A stretch of DNA of 64,000 nt from Synechococcus sp. BO 8801 (GTDB lineage Bacteria > Cyanobacteriota > Cyanobacteriia > PCC-6307 > Cyanobiaceae). The position numbers and the translations under genes were made by a program. Location: contig NZ_NQKY01000003.1 of the NCBI RefSeq assembly GCF_002252675.1, forward strand, positions 124,001 through 188,000. Reading direction: 5' to 3'. The number at the start of each line of letters is the position of its first letter. Position 1 is the stretch's first letter. This document shows, in pieces, positions 48,736 through 56,975 of this stretch. The notes under the pieces are model-generated. The model did no database searches. It was not told the DNA's origin and saw only the letters and a list, made by a program, of their open reading frames with translations.

Positions 48736-48785
48736 CGTCCTCTCCTTCCCCATCCCCTCCGGCTCCGTCTCACCCCATCCCTGAC

Positions 48786-49595
48786 ATGACTGCTTCCCCT
48801 TCCTCCACCGTGGCCAGCGACGTCTGCATGTCCCTGCAGGACGTCACCATCTCCTACGGCAGCTTCGAGGCGGTCAAGAACGTCTACATGGATCTGCCCA
48901 AGGGCAAGGTGACCGCCTTCATCGGACCCTCGGGCTGCGGCAAGAGCACGGTGCTGCGGGCTCTCAACCGCATGAATGACCTGATTCCAGGCTGCAGCCT
49001 CAAGGGCCGGGTGATCTTCGATCAGCACGATCTCTACGACAGGCGGGTGGATCCGGTGGAGGTGAGACGGCGCATCGGCATGGTCTTCCAGAAACCCAAT
49101 CCCTTCCCCAAGTCGATCTACGAAAACATCGCCTTCGGTGCCCGGATCAACGGCTACAAGGGCGACATGGACGAACTGGTGGAGCGTTCCCTGCGCAAGG
49201 CGGCCGTCTGGGACGAGTGCAAGGACAAGCTCAAGGAAAGCGGTTTCTCCCTCTCCGGCGGCCAGCAGCAGCGCCTCTGCATCGCCCGGGCCATCGCCAC
49301 CGAACCGGAGGTGATCCTGATGGACGAACCCTGCTCGGCCCTCGATCCGATCTCGACCCTCAAGATCGAGGAGACGATGCACGAACTGAAGCGCAGCTAC
49401 ACCATCATGATCGTCACCCACAACATGCAGCAGGCGGTGCGTGTCGCCGACATGACGGCCTTTTTCAATGCCGAGGCCGTTGAAGGTGGCACCGGCAAGG
49501 TGGGCTATCTGGTGGAATTCAACGAGACCGAGAACATCTTCAACTCCCCCAGCCAGCAGTCGACCCTCGACTACGTCAGCGGACGCTTCGGCTGA
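48786..49595 (+). CDS. pstB: phosphate ABC transporter ATPase PstB
   Basis: PstB drives phosphate import. The 269 residues have Walker A in [20 protein letters not shown], the Q-loop in [21 protein letters not shown], the signature [15 protein letters not shown], Walker B with [13 protein letters not shown], and the PstB-type H-loop ITHN-like [15 protein letters not shown]. The C-terminal [25 protein letters not shown] is diagnostic of PstB. It ends the operon and is followed by a likely terminator. Confidence 0.97.
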   Translation: MTASPSSTVASDVCMSLQDVTISYGSFEAVKNVYMDLPKGKVTAFIGPSGCGKSTVLRALNRMNDLIPGCSLKGRVIFDQHDLYDRRVDPVEVRRRIGMVFQKPNPFPKSIYENIAFGARINGYKGDMDELVERSLRKAAVWDECKDKLKESGFSLSGGQQQRLCIARAIATEPEVILMDEPCSALDPISTLKIEETMHELKRSYTIMIVTHNMQQAVRVADMTAFFNAEAVEGGTGKVGYLVEFNETENIFNSPSQQSTLDYVSGRFG

Positions 49596-49637
49596 ACCCC
49601 CGATGCGGGGAGGCGGCATCAGCAAACCAACCCAGAC

Positions 49638-49669
49638 ATCCCGCTCGCTGCCAGGGCTGGCGGGATTTT
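49638..49669 (+). terminator. probable Rho-independent terminator of the pst operon
   Basis: ATCCCGC (49638-49644) pairs with GCGGGAT (49660-49666), followed by TTT. The 15-base loop has CTGCC/GGCTGG-like inner pairing. It lies 42 bases after the pstB stop on the coding strand. Confidence 0.65.
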
Positions 49670-49697
49670 CCTGTGTCGACTCCTGTAGCGAAGGGCG

Positions 49698-49726
49698 AAA
49701 AAAAAGCCGGCCCTGGGGACCGGCTT
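49698..49726 (-). terminator. Rho-independent terminator of tRNA-Ser
   Basis: On the minus strand a 7-bp stem (AAGCCGG / CCGGCTT, arms at 49720-49726 and 49704-49710) is followed directly by a run of eight T (complement of 49698-49705, sharing the stem's last two bases). It sits 7 bases after the tRNA 3' end. This is the clearest terminator in the window. Confidence 0.85.
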
Positions 49727-49733
49727 CATCAAA

Positions 49734-49820
49734 CGGAGAGGGAGGGATTCGAACCCTCGATAGAGTTGCCCCTATACAGCATTTCCAGTGCTGCGCCTTC
49801 GACCACTCGGCCACCTCTCC
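49734..49820 (-). tRNA. tRNA-Ser (anticodon GGA)
   Basis: An 87-base gene with the acceptor stem GGAGAGG/CCTCTCC (49814-49820 and 49735-49741), discriminator G, D-loop GGCCGAGTGGTCGAAGGC, anticodon loop CTGGAAA with GGA, a long class II variable arm, and the T-loop GGTTCGAATCC. No CCA is encoded. The long variable arm and discriminator G are typical of serine tRNAs. Confidence 0.95.
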
Positions 49821-49880
49821 AGCGGCGAAATGGGGCAGATGGCAATGTAGCAGGGGCTGCACCACGCCCCCCAGCGCCCC

Positions 49881-50249
49881 ATGACCCGCACCCACCCGAT
49901 CACGGTCCACTGGCGACAGACCAACCGTGTCATCCGTCTCGACGTTCCGGAAGGGGAGTACATCCTGCGCAGCTTCGAGGCCCAGGGAGAGCCGCTGCCC
50001 TTCAGCTGCCGCAACGGCTGCTGCACCGCCTGCGCCGTGCGGGTGCTGGATGGAAGCATCGACCAGCGGGAGGCCCTCGGCCTCTCGAAGCAGCTGCGCG
50101 AGGAGGGCTACGGCCTGCTGTGCGTGGCCCGGGCCACCGGCCCCCTGGAGGTGGAGACCCAGGACGAGGACGAGGTCTACGACCGCCAGTTCGGCCGTTT
50201 CTTCGCCCGCGGTCTGGTGCGTCCCGGCCTGCCCCTGGACGACGAATGA
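49881..50249 (+). CDS. plant-type 2Fe-2S ferredoxin
   Basis: This 122-residue ferredoxin carries one 2Fe-2S cluster. The ligands are Cys43, Cys48, Cys51 and Cys81 (FSCRNGCCTACAVR, then LLCVARATG), in the family spacing C-x4-C-x2-C-x29-C. An 80-95 residue core is usual; a 30-residue C-terminal extension (DEDEVYDRQFGRFFARGLVR) distinguishes it from the photosynthetic PetF type. It is therefore likely a minor ferredoxin. Its stop overlaps the start of the next gene as ATGA. Confidence 0.9.
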   Translation: MTRTHPITVHWRQTNRVIRLDVPEGEYILRSFEAQGEPLPFSCRNGCCTACAVRVLDGSIDQREALGLSKQLREEGYGLLCVARATGPLEVETQDEDEVYDRQFGRFFARGLVRPGLPLDDE

Positions 50250-51160
50250 GCTCCCTCTGCCAACGGGCCCTGGAGGGGTCCGGCCTTGATGCCCCCGAGC
50301 TGGAGCGGCTCCTGCAGGTGGCCCGTGAAGCAGCGGAAGCCGGCGGCCGTGAACTCCGGCGCCACTTCGGCCGGCTGGAGCAGGTGAAGGAGAAGGGCAC
50401 GGCGGGCAACCTTGTCACCGAAGCGGATCTGGCGGCCGAGGCGGCCGTGCTGGCGGTCCTGGCGGCCGGAAGCCCCACCGTGGCCGTGCTGGCGGAGGAA
50501 AGTGGCCAGCTCGCCGGCCAGGGGGATCTGCTCTGGTGCGTCGACCCCCTCGACGGCACCACCAACTACGCCCACGGCTTCCCGTTCTTCGGCACCTCCG
50601 TGGGGCTGAGCTGGCGGGGCCTGCCCCTGCTCGGCGCCCTGGAGGTGCCGGTGCTGGAGGAGCACTACTGGGCCGCCCCGGGTCGGGGGGCCTGGTGCAA
50701 CGGCCGCCGGCTGAGCGTCAGTGACTGCCGCGCCCTGGCCGACTCCCTGCTCGCCACCGGGTTCTCGTACGACCGGGTGCGGCGCCTCGACAACAACTAC
50801 GCCGAGTTCGCCTGGTTCACCCACCGCAGCCACGGGGTGCGCCGGGCAGGGGCAGCGGCGGTCGATCTGGCCTTCGTCGCCGCCGGCCGGGTCGATGGCT
50901 ACTGGGAGCGGGGCCTCTCCCCCTGGGACCTGGTGGCCGGCGTGGTGCTGGTGGAGGAGGCCGGTGGGCAGGTCTGCGCCTATGACGGCGGTCCCCTCGA
51001 CCTGGCCGACGGACGGGTGATCGCCTGCACCCCCGCCCTGCGTCAGCCCCTGATCGAGGGACTGGCCCAGTGCCGTCCCCTCACCGGGGCCAGCTTCGGC
51101 GCCCCGGAGCTGGATGCCACCGCCGGAGACCCGGCCGGCGGCGCGGCCGACGCTCCATAG
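50246..51160 (+). CDS. inositol monophosphatase family protein
   Basis: This 304-residue enzyme belongs to the Mg-dependent sugar/inositol phosphatase family (SuhB, CysQ, histidinol phosphatase relatives). Metal-site motifs are NLVTEADLAAEAAV, VLAEESG, WCVDPLDGTTNYAHGFPFF and, near the C-terminus, GLSPWDLVAGVVLVEEAGG. The substrate cannot be settled; inositol phosphate, PAP and histidinol phosphate are all possible in this family. The gene is followed by hisZ, so a histidine-pathway role deserves mention but is only context. It ends in TAG, which also starts a possible -10 box. Confidence 0.88.
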   Translation: MSSLCQRALEGSGLDAPELERLLQVAREAAEAGGRELRRHFGRLEQVKEKGTAGNLVTEADLAAEAAVLAVLAAGSPTVAVLAEESGQLAGQGDLLWCVDPLDGTTNYAHGFPFFGTSVGLSWRGLPLLGALEVPVLEEHYWAAPGRGAWCNGRRLSVSDCRALADSLLATGFSYDRVRRLDNNYAEFAWFTHRSHGVRRAGAAAVDLAFVAAGRVDGYWERGLSPWDLVAGVVLVEEAGGQVCAYDGGPLDLADGRVIACTPALRQPLIEGLAQCRPLTGASFGAPELDATAGDPAGGAADAP

Positions 51161-51163
51161 GAT
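51158..51163 (+). promoter_or_regulatory. candidate -10 box TAGGAT for hisZ, overlapping a stop codon
   Basis: TAGGAT begins with the TAG stop of the upstream gene and lies 38 bases before the hisZ ATG. Confidence 0.4.
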
Positions 51164-51201
51164 CCGCCCCTCCCCACCCCACCGCCCGAGCTTTCCCCTC
51201 C

Positions 51202-52389
51202 ATGGCCCTCCAACCTGCCGCCGGCGCCCGGGACCTGAACCCGGGTCAGGTGGACAGCAACCGGCGACTCTGCGACCTGCTGGCCACGGTGTACCGCCTC
51301 TGGGGGTACCAGGAGGTGGCACCGCCCACGATCGAGCGGCTCGACACCCTCGAGGCCGGCGGCGCCATTGCCGAACGGGAGCTCGTGCGGCTGGCGGCCG
51401 ATGAGCCCCTCGGCCTGCGGCCGGAGCTCACCGCTCCGATCGCCCGGGCCGCCAGCACCCGCATGCTCGGCCGCCCCCGCCCCCTGCGGCTCTGGGCCAG
51501 CGGCACCACCTTCCGCAGCTTCATCGGCGACGGCGGCGGTCAGCGGATCAGCGAACAGCTGCAGAGCGGGGTGGAGCTGCTCGGCGAGCCCTCCCCTGCC
51601 GCCGACACGGAACTGCTGCATCTGCTGCTGGCCGCCGTGGCTACCCTGGGGCTCGCCTCTGAGCACCGCCCCACCCTGCTGGTGGGCCACCACGGCCTGC
51701 TCAGCGCCCTGCTGAGCCAGGTGCCGGCGGAGCAGCGCTCCGCGGCCCGCCATGCCCTCACCGACTTCGATCCCCTCGCCCTCGCCGCCCTCTCCCTGCC
51801 CGACAGCCAGCGCCAGCGGCTGATGGCCCTGATCGGCCTGCGGGGTGAGCCGGTGCGGGTGCTCTACCAGCTGGAGCAGTGGCTCGGACCGGTGCCGCTG
51901 CTGGAGTCCCTCGCCGCCACCCTGGCCAGCGTCCAGGAACCGGCCGACGTCCTGGGGGTGCGGGTGCAGCTGGATCCCACCTTCCAGCCCCACTTCGATC
52001 TCTACGACGGGCTGGTGTTCAAGCTCGTCTGCCAGGGCAGCGATGCCCCGGTGGCGATCGCCAGCGGCGGCCGCTACGACGGTCTGGTGGGCCGCTTCTG
52101 CAGCGACGTCGCCCAGGCGGCCGGCACCGGCTTCGGCTTCGACGTGGAAGCCATCCGGGATCTGCTCGATTCGGCGACGACCGCCACGGCCGCCGTGGAG
52201 CCCCCGGGTCCGTGGCTGGTGGCCAGCGCCACCGCCGCCGGCCTCGGGGCGGCCCTGCGCCGCATGGCGGAACTGCACGGCGGCGGCGAGGCCGCCGAAC
52301 TCTGCACCCAGCCCTGCGCCGACCAGGCGGCGGCGGACCGGCTGGCGGCGGAACGGGGCTGCCGCGGTGCCCTGTGGCTGGCTGCCTAG
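51202..52389 (+). CDS. hisZ: ATP phosphoribosyltransferase regulatory subunit HisZ
   Basis: HisZ is a histidyl-tRNA-synthetase-like protein without aminoacylation activity that partners the short HisG in the first step of histidine synthesis. The 395 residues carry the class II fold: YQEVAPPTIERLD, LRPELTAPIARAASTRM, LRLWASGTTFRSFI, and GGQRISEQLQSGVELLG. The HisRS anticodon domain is absent, and the C-terminus is short (about 70 residues after GGRYDGLVGRF), favouring HisZ over HisS. The ATG at 51202 is taken; the domain begins 10 residues later. Confidence 0.88.
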   Translation: MALQPAAGARDLNPGQVDSNRRLCDLLATVYRLWGYQEVAPPTIERLDTLEAGGAIAERELVRLAADEPLGLRPELTAPIARAASTRMLGRPRPLRLWASGTTFRSFIGDGGGQRISEQLQSGVELLGEPSPAADTELLHLLLAAVATLGLASEHRPTLLVGHHGLLSALLSQVPAEQRSAARHALTDFDPLALAALSLPDSQRQRLMALIGLRGEPVRVLYQLEQWLGPVPLLESLAATLASVQEPADVLGVRVQLDPTFQPHFDLYDGLVFKLVCQGSDAPVAIASGGRYDGLVGRFCSDVAQAAGTGFGFDVEAIRDLLDSATTATAAVEPPGPWLVASATAAGLGAALRRMAELHGGGEAAELCTQPCADQAAADRLAAERGCRGALWLAA

Positions 52390-52392
52390 GAT
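52387..52392 (+). promoter_or_regulatory. candidate -10 box TAGGAT for ferredoxin gene, overlapping a stop codon
   Basis: TAGGAT begins with the hisZ TAG stop and lies 24 bases before the ferredoxin ATG. Confidence 0.4.
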
Positions 52393-52416
52393 CCGGCCGC
52401 TCGCTCTTTCGCGTCG

Positions 52417-52644
52417 ATGGCCCATTCGATCGTCACCAACGTCTGTGAGGGCGTGGCCGACTGCGTCGACGCCTGCCCTGTGGCCTGCATCCACCCCGGC
52501 CAGGGTGCGAACAGCAAGGGCACGGCCTTCTACTGGATCGACTTCGACACCTGCATCGACTGCGGCATCTGCCTGCAGGTGTGTCCGGTGGCGGGGGCGA
52601 TCCTGCCCGAGGAGCGGCCCGACCTGCAGAAGCCCGGCGGCTGA
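52417..52644 (+). CDS. bacterial-type 4Fe-4S (7Fe/8Fe) ferredoxin
   Basis: This 75-residue electron carrier has two Fe-S cluster sites. The second is canonical: Cys46, 49, 52 and 56 in CIDCGICLQVCP. The first has Cys10, 16, 20 and 24 in CEGVADCVDACPVACI, a spacing that could hold a 3Fe or 4Fe cluster. It has the length of small cytoplasmic ferredoxins. It sits between hisZ and htpG without an obvious partner enzyme. Confidence 0.9.
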   Translation: MAHSIVTNVCEGVADCVDACPVACIHPGQGANSKGTAFYWIDFDTCIDCGICLQVCPVAGAILPEERPDLQKPGG

Positions 52645-52703
52645 TGTCCCCCTGGTTCGGGGACCCCACCCTCACCGGTCTTGAGCCGCCGGGCACCCCC
52701 ACC

Positions 52704-52709
52704 TAGGTT
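52704..52709 (+). promoter_or_regulatory. candidate -10 box TAGGTT for htpG
   Basis: TAGGTT lies 23 bases before the htpG ATG in an otherwise short gap; it fits the TANNNT pattern. Confidence 0.45.
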
Positions 52710-52732
52710 CAGGGCGATTCTTCTCTTTCGCC

Positions 52733-54652
52733 ATGACGGTGCTGGAACAGGGCCAGATTCAGATCCACACCGAGAACATCTTCCCGATCATCAAGAAGGC
52801 CGTCTATTCCGGCCATGAGGTGTTCCTCCGGGAACTGGTGAGCAACGGCGTCGATGCCATCAGCAAGCGGCGCATGGCCGCCATGGCCGGCGACTGCAGC
52901 GAAGGGGATGAGGGAACGATCTCCATCCGCATCGACCGGGAAGCCAAGACCCTCACCATCAGTGACAACGGCATCGGCATGACCGCCGATGAGGTGAAGC
53001 GCTACATCAACCAGGTGGCCTTCTCCAGCGCCGAAGACTTCCTCGAGAAATACAAGAGCGAGAGCGACGCCATCATCGGCCACTTCGGCCTGGGCTTCTA
53101 TTCCAGCTTCATGGTGGCCTCCCGGGTGGAGCTGGTCAGCCTCAGCGCCAGGCCCCAGGCCGAGGCGGTGCGCTGGAGCTGTGACGGCTCGCCCAACTTC
53201 AGTCTTGAAGGGGCGGAACGGTCCGAACCCGGCACCGACGTGATCCTGCATCTGATGGAGGAGGAGCTGGAGTACATCGAGCCCTCCAGGATCCGCACCC
53301 TGATCACCACCTACTGCGACTTCCTGCCGGTGGCGGTGCAGCTGGACGGCGAAACCGTCAACAAGCGGGAGGCCCCCTGGCGCAAGAGCCCCCGGGATCT
53401 GGGCGACGACGACTACATCACCCTCTACCGCTATCTCTACCCCTTCCAGGGGGATCCCCTGCTCTGGGTGCATCTCAGCACCGACTACCCCTACAACCTG
53501 CAGGGCATTCTCTATTTCCCCAGGATCACCGGGCGGGCCGACTGGGAGAAGGGTGAGATCCGCCTCTACTGCAACCAGGTGTTCGTCAGCGATTCGATCA
53601 AGGAGGTGGTGCCCCGCTACCTGCTGCCCCTGCGCGGCGTGATCGATTCGCCCGACATCCCGCTCAACGTGAGCCGCAGCGCCCTGCAGACCGACCGCCG
53701 GGTGCGCTCGATCGGTGGCTTCGTGGCCAAGAAGGTGGGCGACCGGCTCAAGGAACTGCACCGCGACGAGCCGGCCCGCTACGCCGAGATCTGGGATTCC
53801 CTGGCCCCCTTCATCAAGATCGGCGCCATGGAGGACGACAAGTTCGCCGACCAGGTGGCCGACCTGATCCTGTTCGGCACCACCGCGGCGGCCAGCGAGC
53901 CGTCGGCGGAGGGGGAGGCGGAGGTGGCCCCCGATCCCGTCGCCACCGACGGCCGCACCTACACCACCCTGGCCGGCTACCGCAGCCGGCTGCCGGCCGA
54001 CAACGCCACCCGCATCCTCTACTGCACCGATGAGGCCGGTCAGGCCGGGGCCCTGGCCCTCTGGAAGGGGCAGGGGGCCGAGGTGCTGCTCGCCGACACC
54101 CTGATCGATTCCCAGTTCATCCCCTGGCTGGAGGCCCGCCACGGTGACCTCCGCTTCCAGCGGGTCGACGCCGAACTCGATGACAGCCTGCATGAGCCGG
54201 AGAGCGAGCTGGCGGATGCCGACGGCGTCGACAACGGCGAGAAGCTGCGGGGTCTGTTCAAGGCCGCCCTCGCCAACGACAAGATCACCGTCCAGGTGCA
54301 GTCGCTGAAGGGAGAGGGTTCCCCGGCCGCCCTGATCCTGCTGCCTGAGCAGATGCGCCGCCTCAACGACATGGGGGCCTTGATGGAGCAGCGGCTGCCG
54401 GGTCTGCCCGACCACCACGTGCTGCTGGTCAACCGCCGTCATCCCCTTGTGGAGGGCCTGCTGAAGCTGTCCTCCGGTGCCGTGATCACCGGCGGCGGCA
54501 GTTCCCCCAGCCTCCAGCTGGCCGAGGATCTGAGTCGCCACGTCTACGAGATGGCACGCCTGGCCGTGGGGGGCCTGGAACCCAACCAGCTGGCAGGCTT
54601 CCAGCAGCGCAGTGCCGACCTGATGGGACAGCTGATGCAGCGCGGCCTGTGA
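52733..54652 (+). CDS. htpG: Hsp90 chaperone HtpG
   Basis: HtpG is the bacterial Hsp90, a dimeric ATP-dependent chaperone; in cyanobacteria it is tied to heat and light stress and phycobilisome assembly. The 639 residues have the GHKL ATPase N-terminus (VYSGHEVFLRELVSNGVDAI, ISDNGIGMTADEVKRYI, GHFGLGFYSSFMVA), the middle domain with the catalytic Arg region (SRSALQTDRRVRSIGGF), and a C-terminal dimer domain. Length is standard. The bases after the stop contain a GCGGGTCTG direct repeat. Confidence 0.96.
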   Translation: MTVLEQGQIQIHTENIFPIIKKAVYSGHEVFLRELVSNGVDAISKRRMAAMAGDCSEGDEGTISIRIDREAKTLTISDNGIGMTADEVKRYINQVAFSSAEDFLEKYKSESDAIIGHFGLGFYSSFMVASRVELVSLSARPQAEAVRWSCDGSPNFSLEGAERSEPGTDVILHLMEEELEYIEPSRIRTLITTYCDFLPVAVQLDGETVNKREAPWRKSPRDLGDDDYITLYRYLYPFQGDPLLWVHLSTDYPYNLQGILYFPRITGRADWEKGEIRLYCNQVFVSDSIKEVVPRYLLPLRGVIDSPDIPLNVSRSALQTDRRVRSIGGFVAKKVGDRLKELHRDEPARYAEIWDSLAPFIKIGAMEDDKFADQVADLILFGTTAAASEPSAEGEAEVAPDPVATDGRTYTTLAGYRSRLPADNATRILYCTDEAGQAGALALWKGQGAEVLLADTLIDSQFIPWLEARHGDLRFQRVDAELDDSLHEPESELADADGVDNGEKLRGLFKAALANDKITVQVQSLKGEGSPAALILLPEQMRRLNDMGALMEQRLPGLPDHHVLLVNRRHPLVEGLLKLSSGAVITGGGSSPSLQLAEDLSRHVYEMARLAVGGLEPNQLAGFQQRSADLMGQLMQRGL

Positions 54653-54690
54653 GGCCGGCGGGTCTGGCGGGTCTGGCGGGGCAGCCCGCC

Positions 54691-54696
54691 TAACCT
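54691..54696 (+). promoter_or_regulatory. candidate -10 box TAACCT for the sugar ABC operon
   Basis: TAACCT ends 6 bases before the ATG of the binding-protein gene, as at coaD, implying a very short or absent leader. It follows a GC-rich inverted repeat (GGCGGG...CCCGCC, 54657-54690). Confidence 0.3.
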
Positions 54697-54702
54697 GCCC
54701 CC

Positions 54703-56112
54703 ATGGCGGCCCGCCCCCCCCTCTCGAGTCTGCGGCGGTGGCGGTCGCTCCCGAAGCTGCTGACGAACGCCCTGCTGGCCCTGCTGTCAGCGATGTGCCT
54801 GCTGGTGCTGCTGCCCGCATCCGGCCTCTCCAGCTCCGGGCTGCCCAGCGCGGGTCAGTCGGGCATCCCGGCGGCGGCCGCCGAGCCGGTGACCATCCGG
54901 GTGCTGATGCCGGCTCCGCTGGCCGATGCGGTGGCCGCTCCAGTGGCCCAGTTCAACGCCAGCGGTGCCGGCATTGCGCTGGAAGTGATCCGCGGGCCCC
55001 TGGACACCGAGACCATCTCCGATCTGGCCACCGGCAGCCTGCTGCTGGGGGAGGCCCCCTTCGACCTGCTGCTGGTGGATGTCAGCTGGCTGGCGAGGTA
55101 CGTGGCCGCCGGCTGGTTCGAGCCCCTGGAGCGCTGGTTCGGGCCGGAGGTGCTGGCGGCGATGGAGCCCGGCGCCCGCCTGGGCAATGGCCTCGACGGC
55201 CACCTCTGGCGCATGCCCCTCACCGGCGACACCGGCCTGCTCTACTGGCGCACCGATCTGATGGAGCGCCCCCCGCGCGACACCGAGGAGCTGGTGGCGA
55301 TCTCCCGGGACCTGCAGCGCCGCGGCAGGGTCCGCTGGGGCTACCTCTGGCAGGGGCGCCAGTACGAGGGGCTGAGCTGCGTGATGGTGGAGGTGTTGCA
55401 CGGCTTCGGCGCCCGCTGGTGGAACGGTTCCACCGCGCGCACGGAGCTGGACAGTCCTGAGGCCGTGGCGGCGGCGAGGTGGCTCGCGGCACTGCTGCAG
55501 GACGGGGTAAGCCCACCGGCGGTGGCCAGCTACGCCGAGAACGACGCCCTGCAGTCCTTCGCCGCCGGTGATGCCGCCTTTCTGCGCAACTGGCCCTACG
55601 CCTGGCGGGAGATCGAGAAGGGTGGGGGCCTGGTGAAGGGCAAGGTGGGCGTCACGGCGATGGTGGGGGCGCCTGGCGAGCAGGGGGGCGGCACCCTGGG
55701 CACCTGGGGCCTCTCCCTGATCAAGGGAAGCCCCCATCCCGAGGAAGCAGTGGCGGCGATCCGCTGGCTCACCGGTCCGGTCGTGCAGCGCCAGCTCGCC
55801 ATCGAGCAGGGCTATGCCCCCACCTGGAGCACGCTCTATGACGATCCCGACCTGCAGCGCCGTGCCCCGCTGCTGACGGTGCAGCGCCAGGCCCTGCAGC
55901 ATCCCCAGCTGCGTCCGCCCACGCCGGCCTATGCCCAGCTCAGCGATCTGCTGGCCCGGCAGGTGAACGGCATGCTCACTGGCCAGGGGGGCCCCGGCCC
56001 GACCATGGCGGCCGCCCAGCGCCAGAGCCTGCAGGTGCTGCGCTCGCTGGCGGGACCGGCGGGCGACACTGCAGGCGAGAGTGCAGGGGGCCGCCCTGCC
56101 GTGGACCGATGA
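54703..56112 (+). CDS. ggtB: sugar/compatible-solute ABC transporter binding protein (GgtB-like)
   Basis: This 469-residue extracellular solute-binding family 1 protein has a long N-terminal signal (LTNALLALLSAMCLLVLLPAS) and a Venus-flytrap body (VTIRVLMPAPLADAVAAPV, FDLLLVDVSWLARYVAAGWFEPL, RMPLTGDTGLLYWRTDLM, GTWGLSLIKGSPHPEEAVAAIRWL). It lacks an obvious lipobox. The gene order binding protein, two permeases, ATPase matches the cyanobacterial glucosylglycerol/sucrose/trehalose importer ggtBCDA. The substrate is inferred from this order. Its stop overlaps the next start as ATGA. Confidence 0.8.
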   Translation: MAARPPLSSLRRWRSLPKLLTNALLALLSAMCLLVLLPASGLSSSGLPSAGQSGIPAAAAEPVTIRVLMPAPLADAVAAPVAQFNASGAGIALEVIRGPLDTETISDLATGSLLLGEAPFDLLLVDVSWLARYVAAGWFEPLERWFGPEVLAAMEPGARLGNGLDGHLWRMPLTGDTGLLYWRTDLMERPPRDTEELVAISRDLQRRGRVRWGYLWQGRQYEGLSCVMVEVLHGFGARWWNGSTARTELDSPEAVAAARWLAALLQDGVSPPAVASYAENDALQSFAAGDAAFLRNWPYAWREIEKGGGLVKGKVGVTAMVGAPGEQGGGTLGTWGLSLIKGSPHPEEAVAAIRWLTGPVVQRQLAIEQGYAPTWSTLYDDPDLQRRAPLLTVQRQALQHPQLRPPTPAYAQLSDLLARQVNGMLTGQGGPGPTMAAAQRQSLQVLRSLAGPAGDTAGESAGGRPAVDR

Positions 56113-56975
56113 AAGCCCGCGCGGCCAGCCTGCTGCTGATGGCTCCCGCCCTGCTGCTGCTGGCGGCGGTGTTCGTCTACCCCCTGCTGCGCTACGGCTG
56201 GCTGAGCTTCCAGGCCAGTTCGGTGCTCACCGGGCTGGAGCCGGTACCGAACGGGGGCGCCAACTGGGGGCGGCTGCTCGATGACGCCCGCTTTTGGACG
56301 GATGCGTTCCAGACGCTGCGCTTCGCCGTCTGCTCGGTGGCGCTGGAACTGGCCGGGGGCCTGGGGCTGGCCCTGCTGCTGCATCGCCCCCTGCGGGGCC
56401 GGGGGACCCTCCGGGCCCTGACCCTGCTGCCCTGGGCCCTGCCCACCACCGTGATGGCCCTGGGCTGGCGCTGGATCCTCAATGATCCCCACGGCCCCCT
56501 CAACGCCGCCATCCGCTCCCTTGGCGGCAGCAGCTACGGCTTCCTCTCCACCCCTGCCACCACCTGGTTCTTCGTGGTCCTGGCGGATGTCTGGAAGACC
56601 CTGCCGTTCGTGGCCCTGCTGCTCCTGGCCGGACTCCAGACCATTCCCGAGGATCTGGAGGAAGCCCTGCGGCTGGAGGGCGCCGGCCGTCTGCAGATCC
56701 TGCGCCGCCTGACCCTGCCGCTGCTGGTGCCCTACCTCACCCTGGCCCTGCTGTTCCGGCTGGCCCAGGCCCTGGGGGTGTTCGACCTGATCCAGGTGCT
56801 CAGCGGCGGCGGCCCGGCCGGCAGCACCGAGAGCCTGGCCCTCTACGCCTACCTCAATGCCATGCGCTTCCTCGACTTCGGCTATGCCGCCACGGTGATG
56901 CTCGCCACCTTCCTGCTGCTCCTGGTGCTGCTCGGTGGCGGCTGGCTGCTGTGGCGGCGGGAGCGGGCCGCATGA
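56109..56975 (+). CDS. ggtC: sugar ABC transporter permease (GgtC-like)
   Basis: MalF-type permease of 288 residues with about six membrane segments. It opens with LLLMAPALLLLAAVFVYPLL and carries the EAA loop in PEDLEEALRLEGAGRLQILR. FLSTPATTWFFVVLADVWKTLPFVALLLLAG and VLSGGGPAGSTESLALY are typical of the carbohydrate class. It is coupled to its neighbours by 4-base overlaps on both sides. Assignment to the glucosylglycerol system rests on gene order. Confidence 0.82.
   Translation: MKARAASLLLMAPALLLLAAVFVYPLLRYGWLSFQASSVLTGLEPVPNGGANWGRLLDDARFWTDAFQTLRFAVCSVALELAGGLGLALLLHRPLRGRGTLRALTLLPWALPTTVMALGWRWILNDPHGPLNAAIRSLGGSSYGFLSTPATTWFFVVLADVWKTLPFVALLLLAGLQTIPEDLEEALRLEGAGRLQILRRLTLPLLVPYLTLALLFRLAQALGVFDLIQVLSGGGPAGSTESLALYAYLNAMRFLDFGYAATVMLATFLLLLVLLGGGWLLWRRERAA

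Noticed and set aside
49598-49617. Small CCCCGATGCGGGG hairpin directly after pstB
   Set aside because: A short stem with no following T tract; the hairpin at 49638-49669 is a better terminator.
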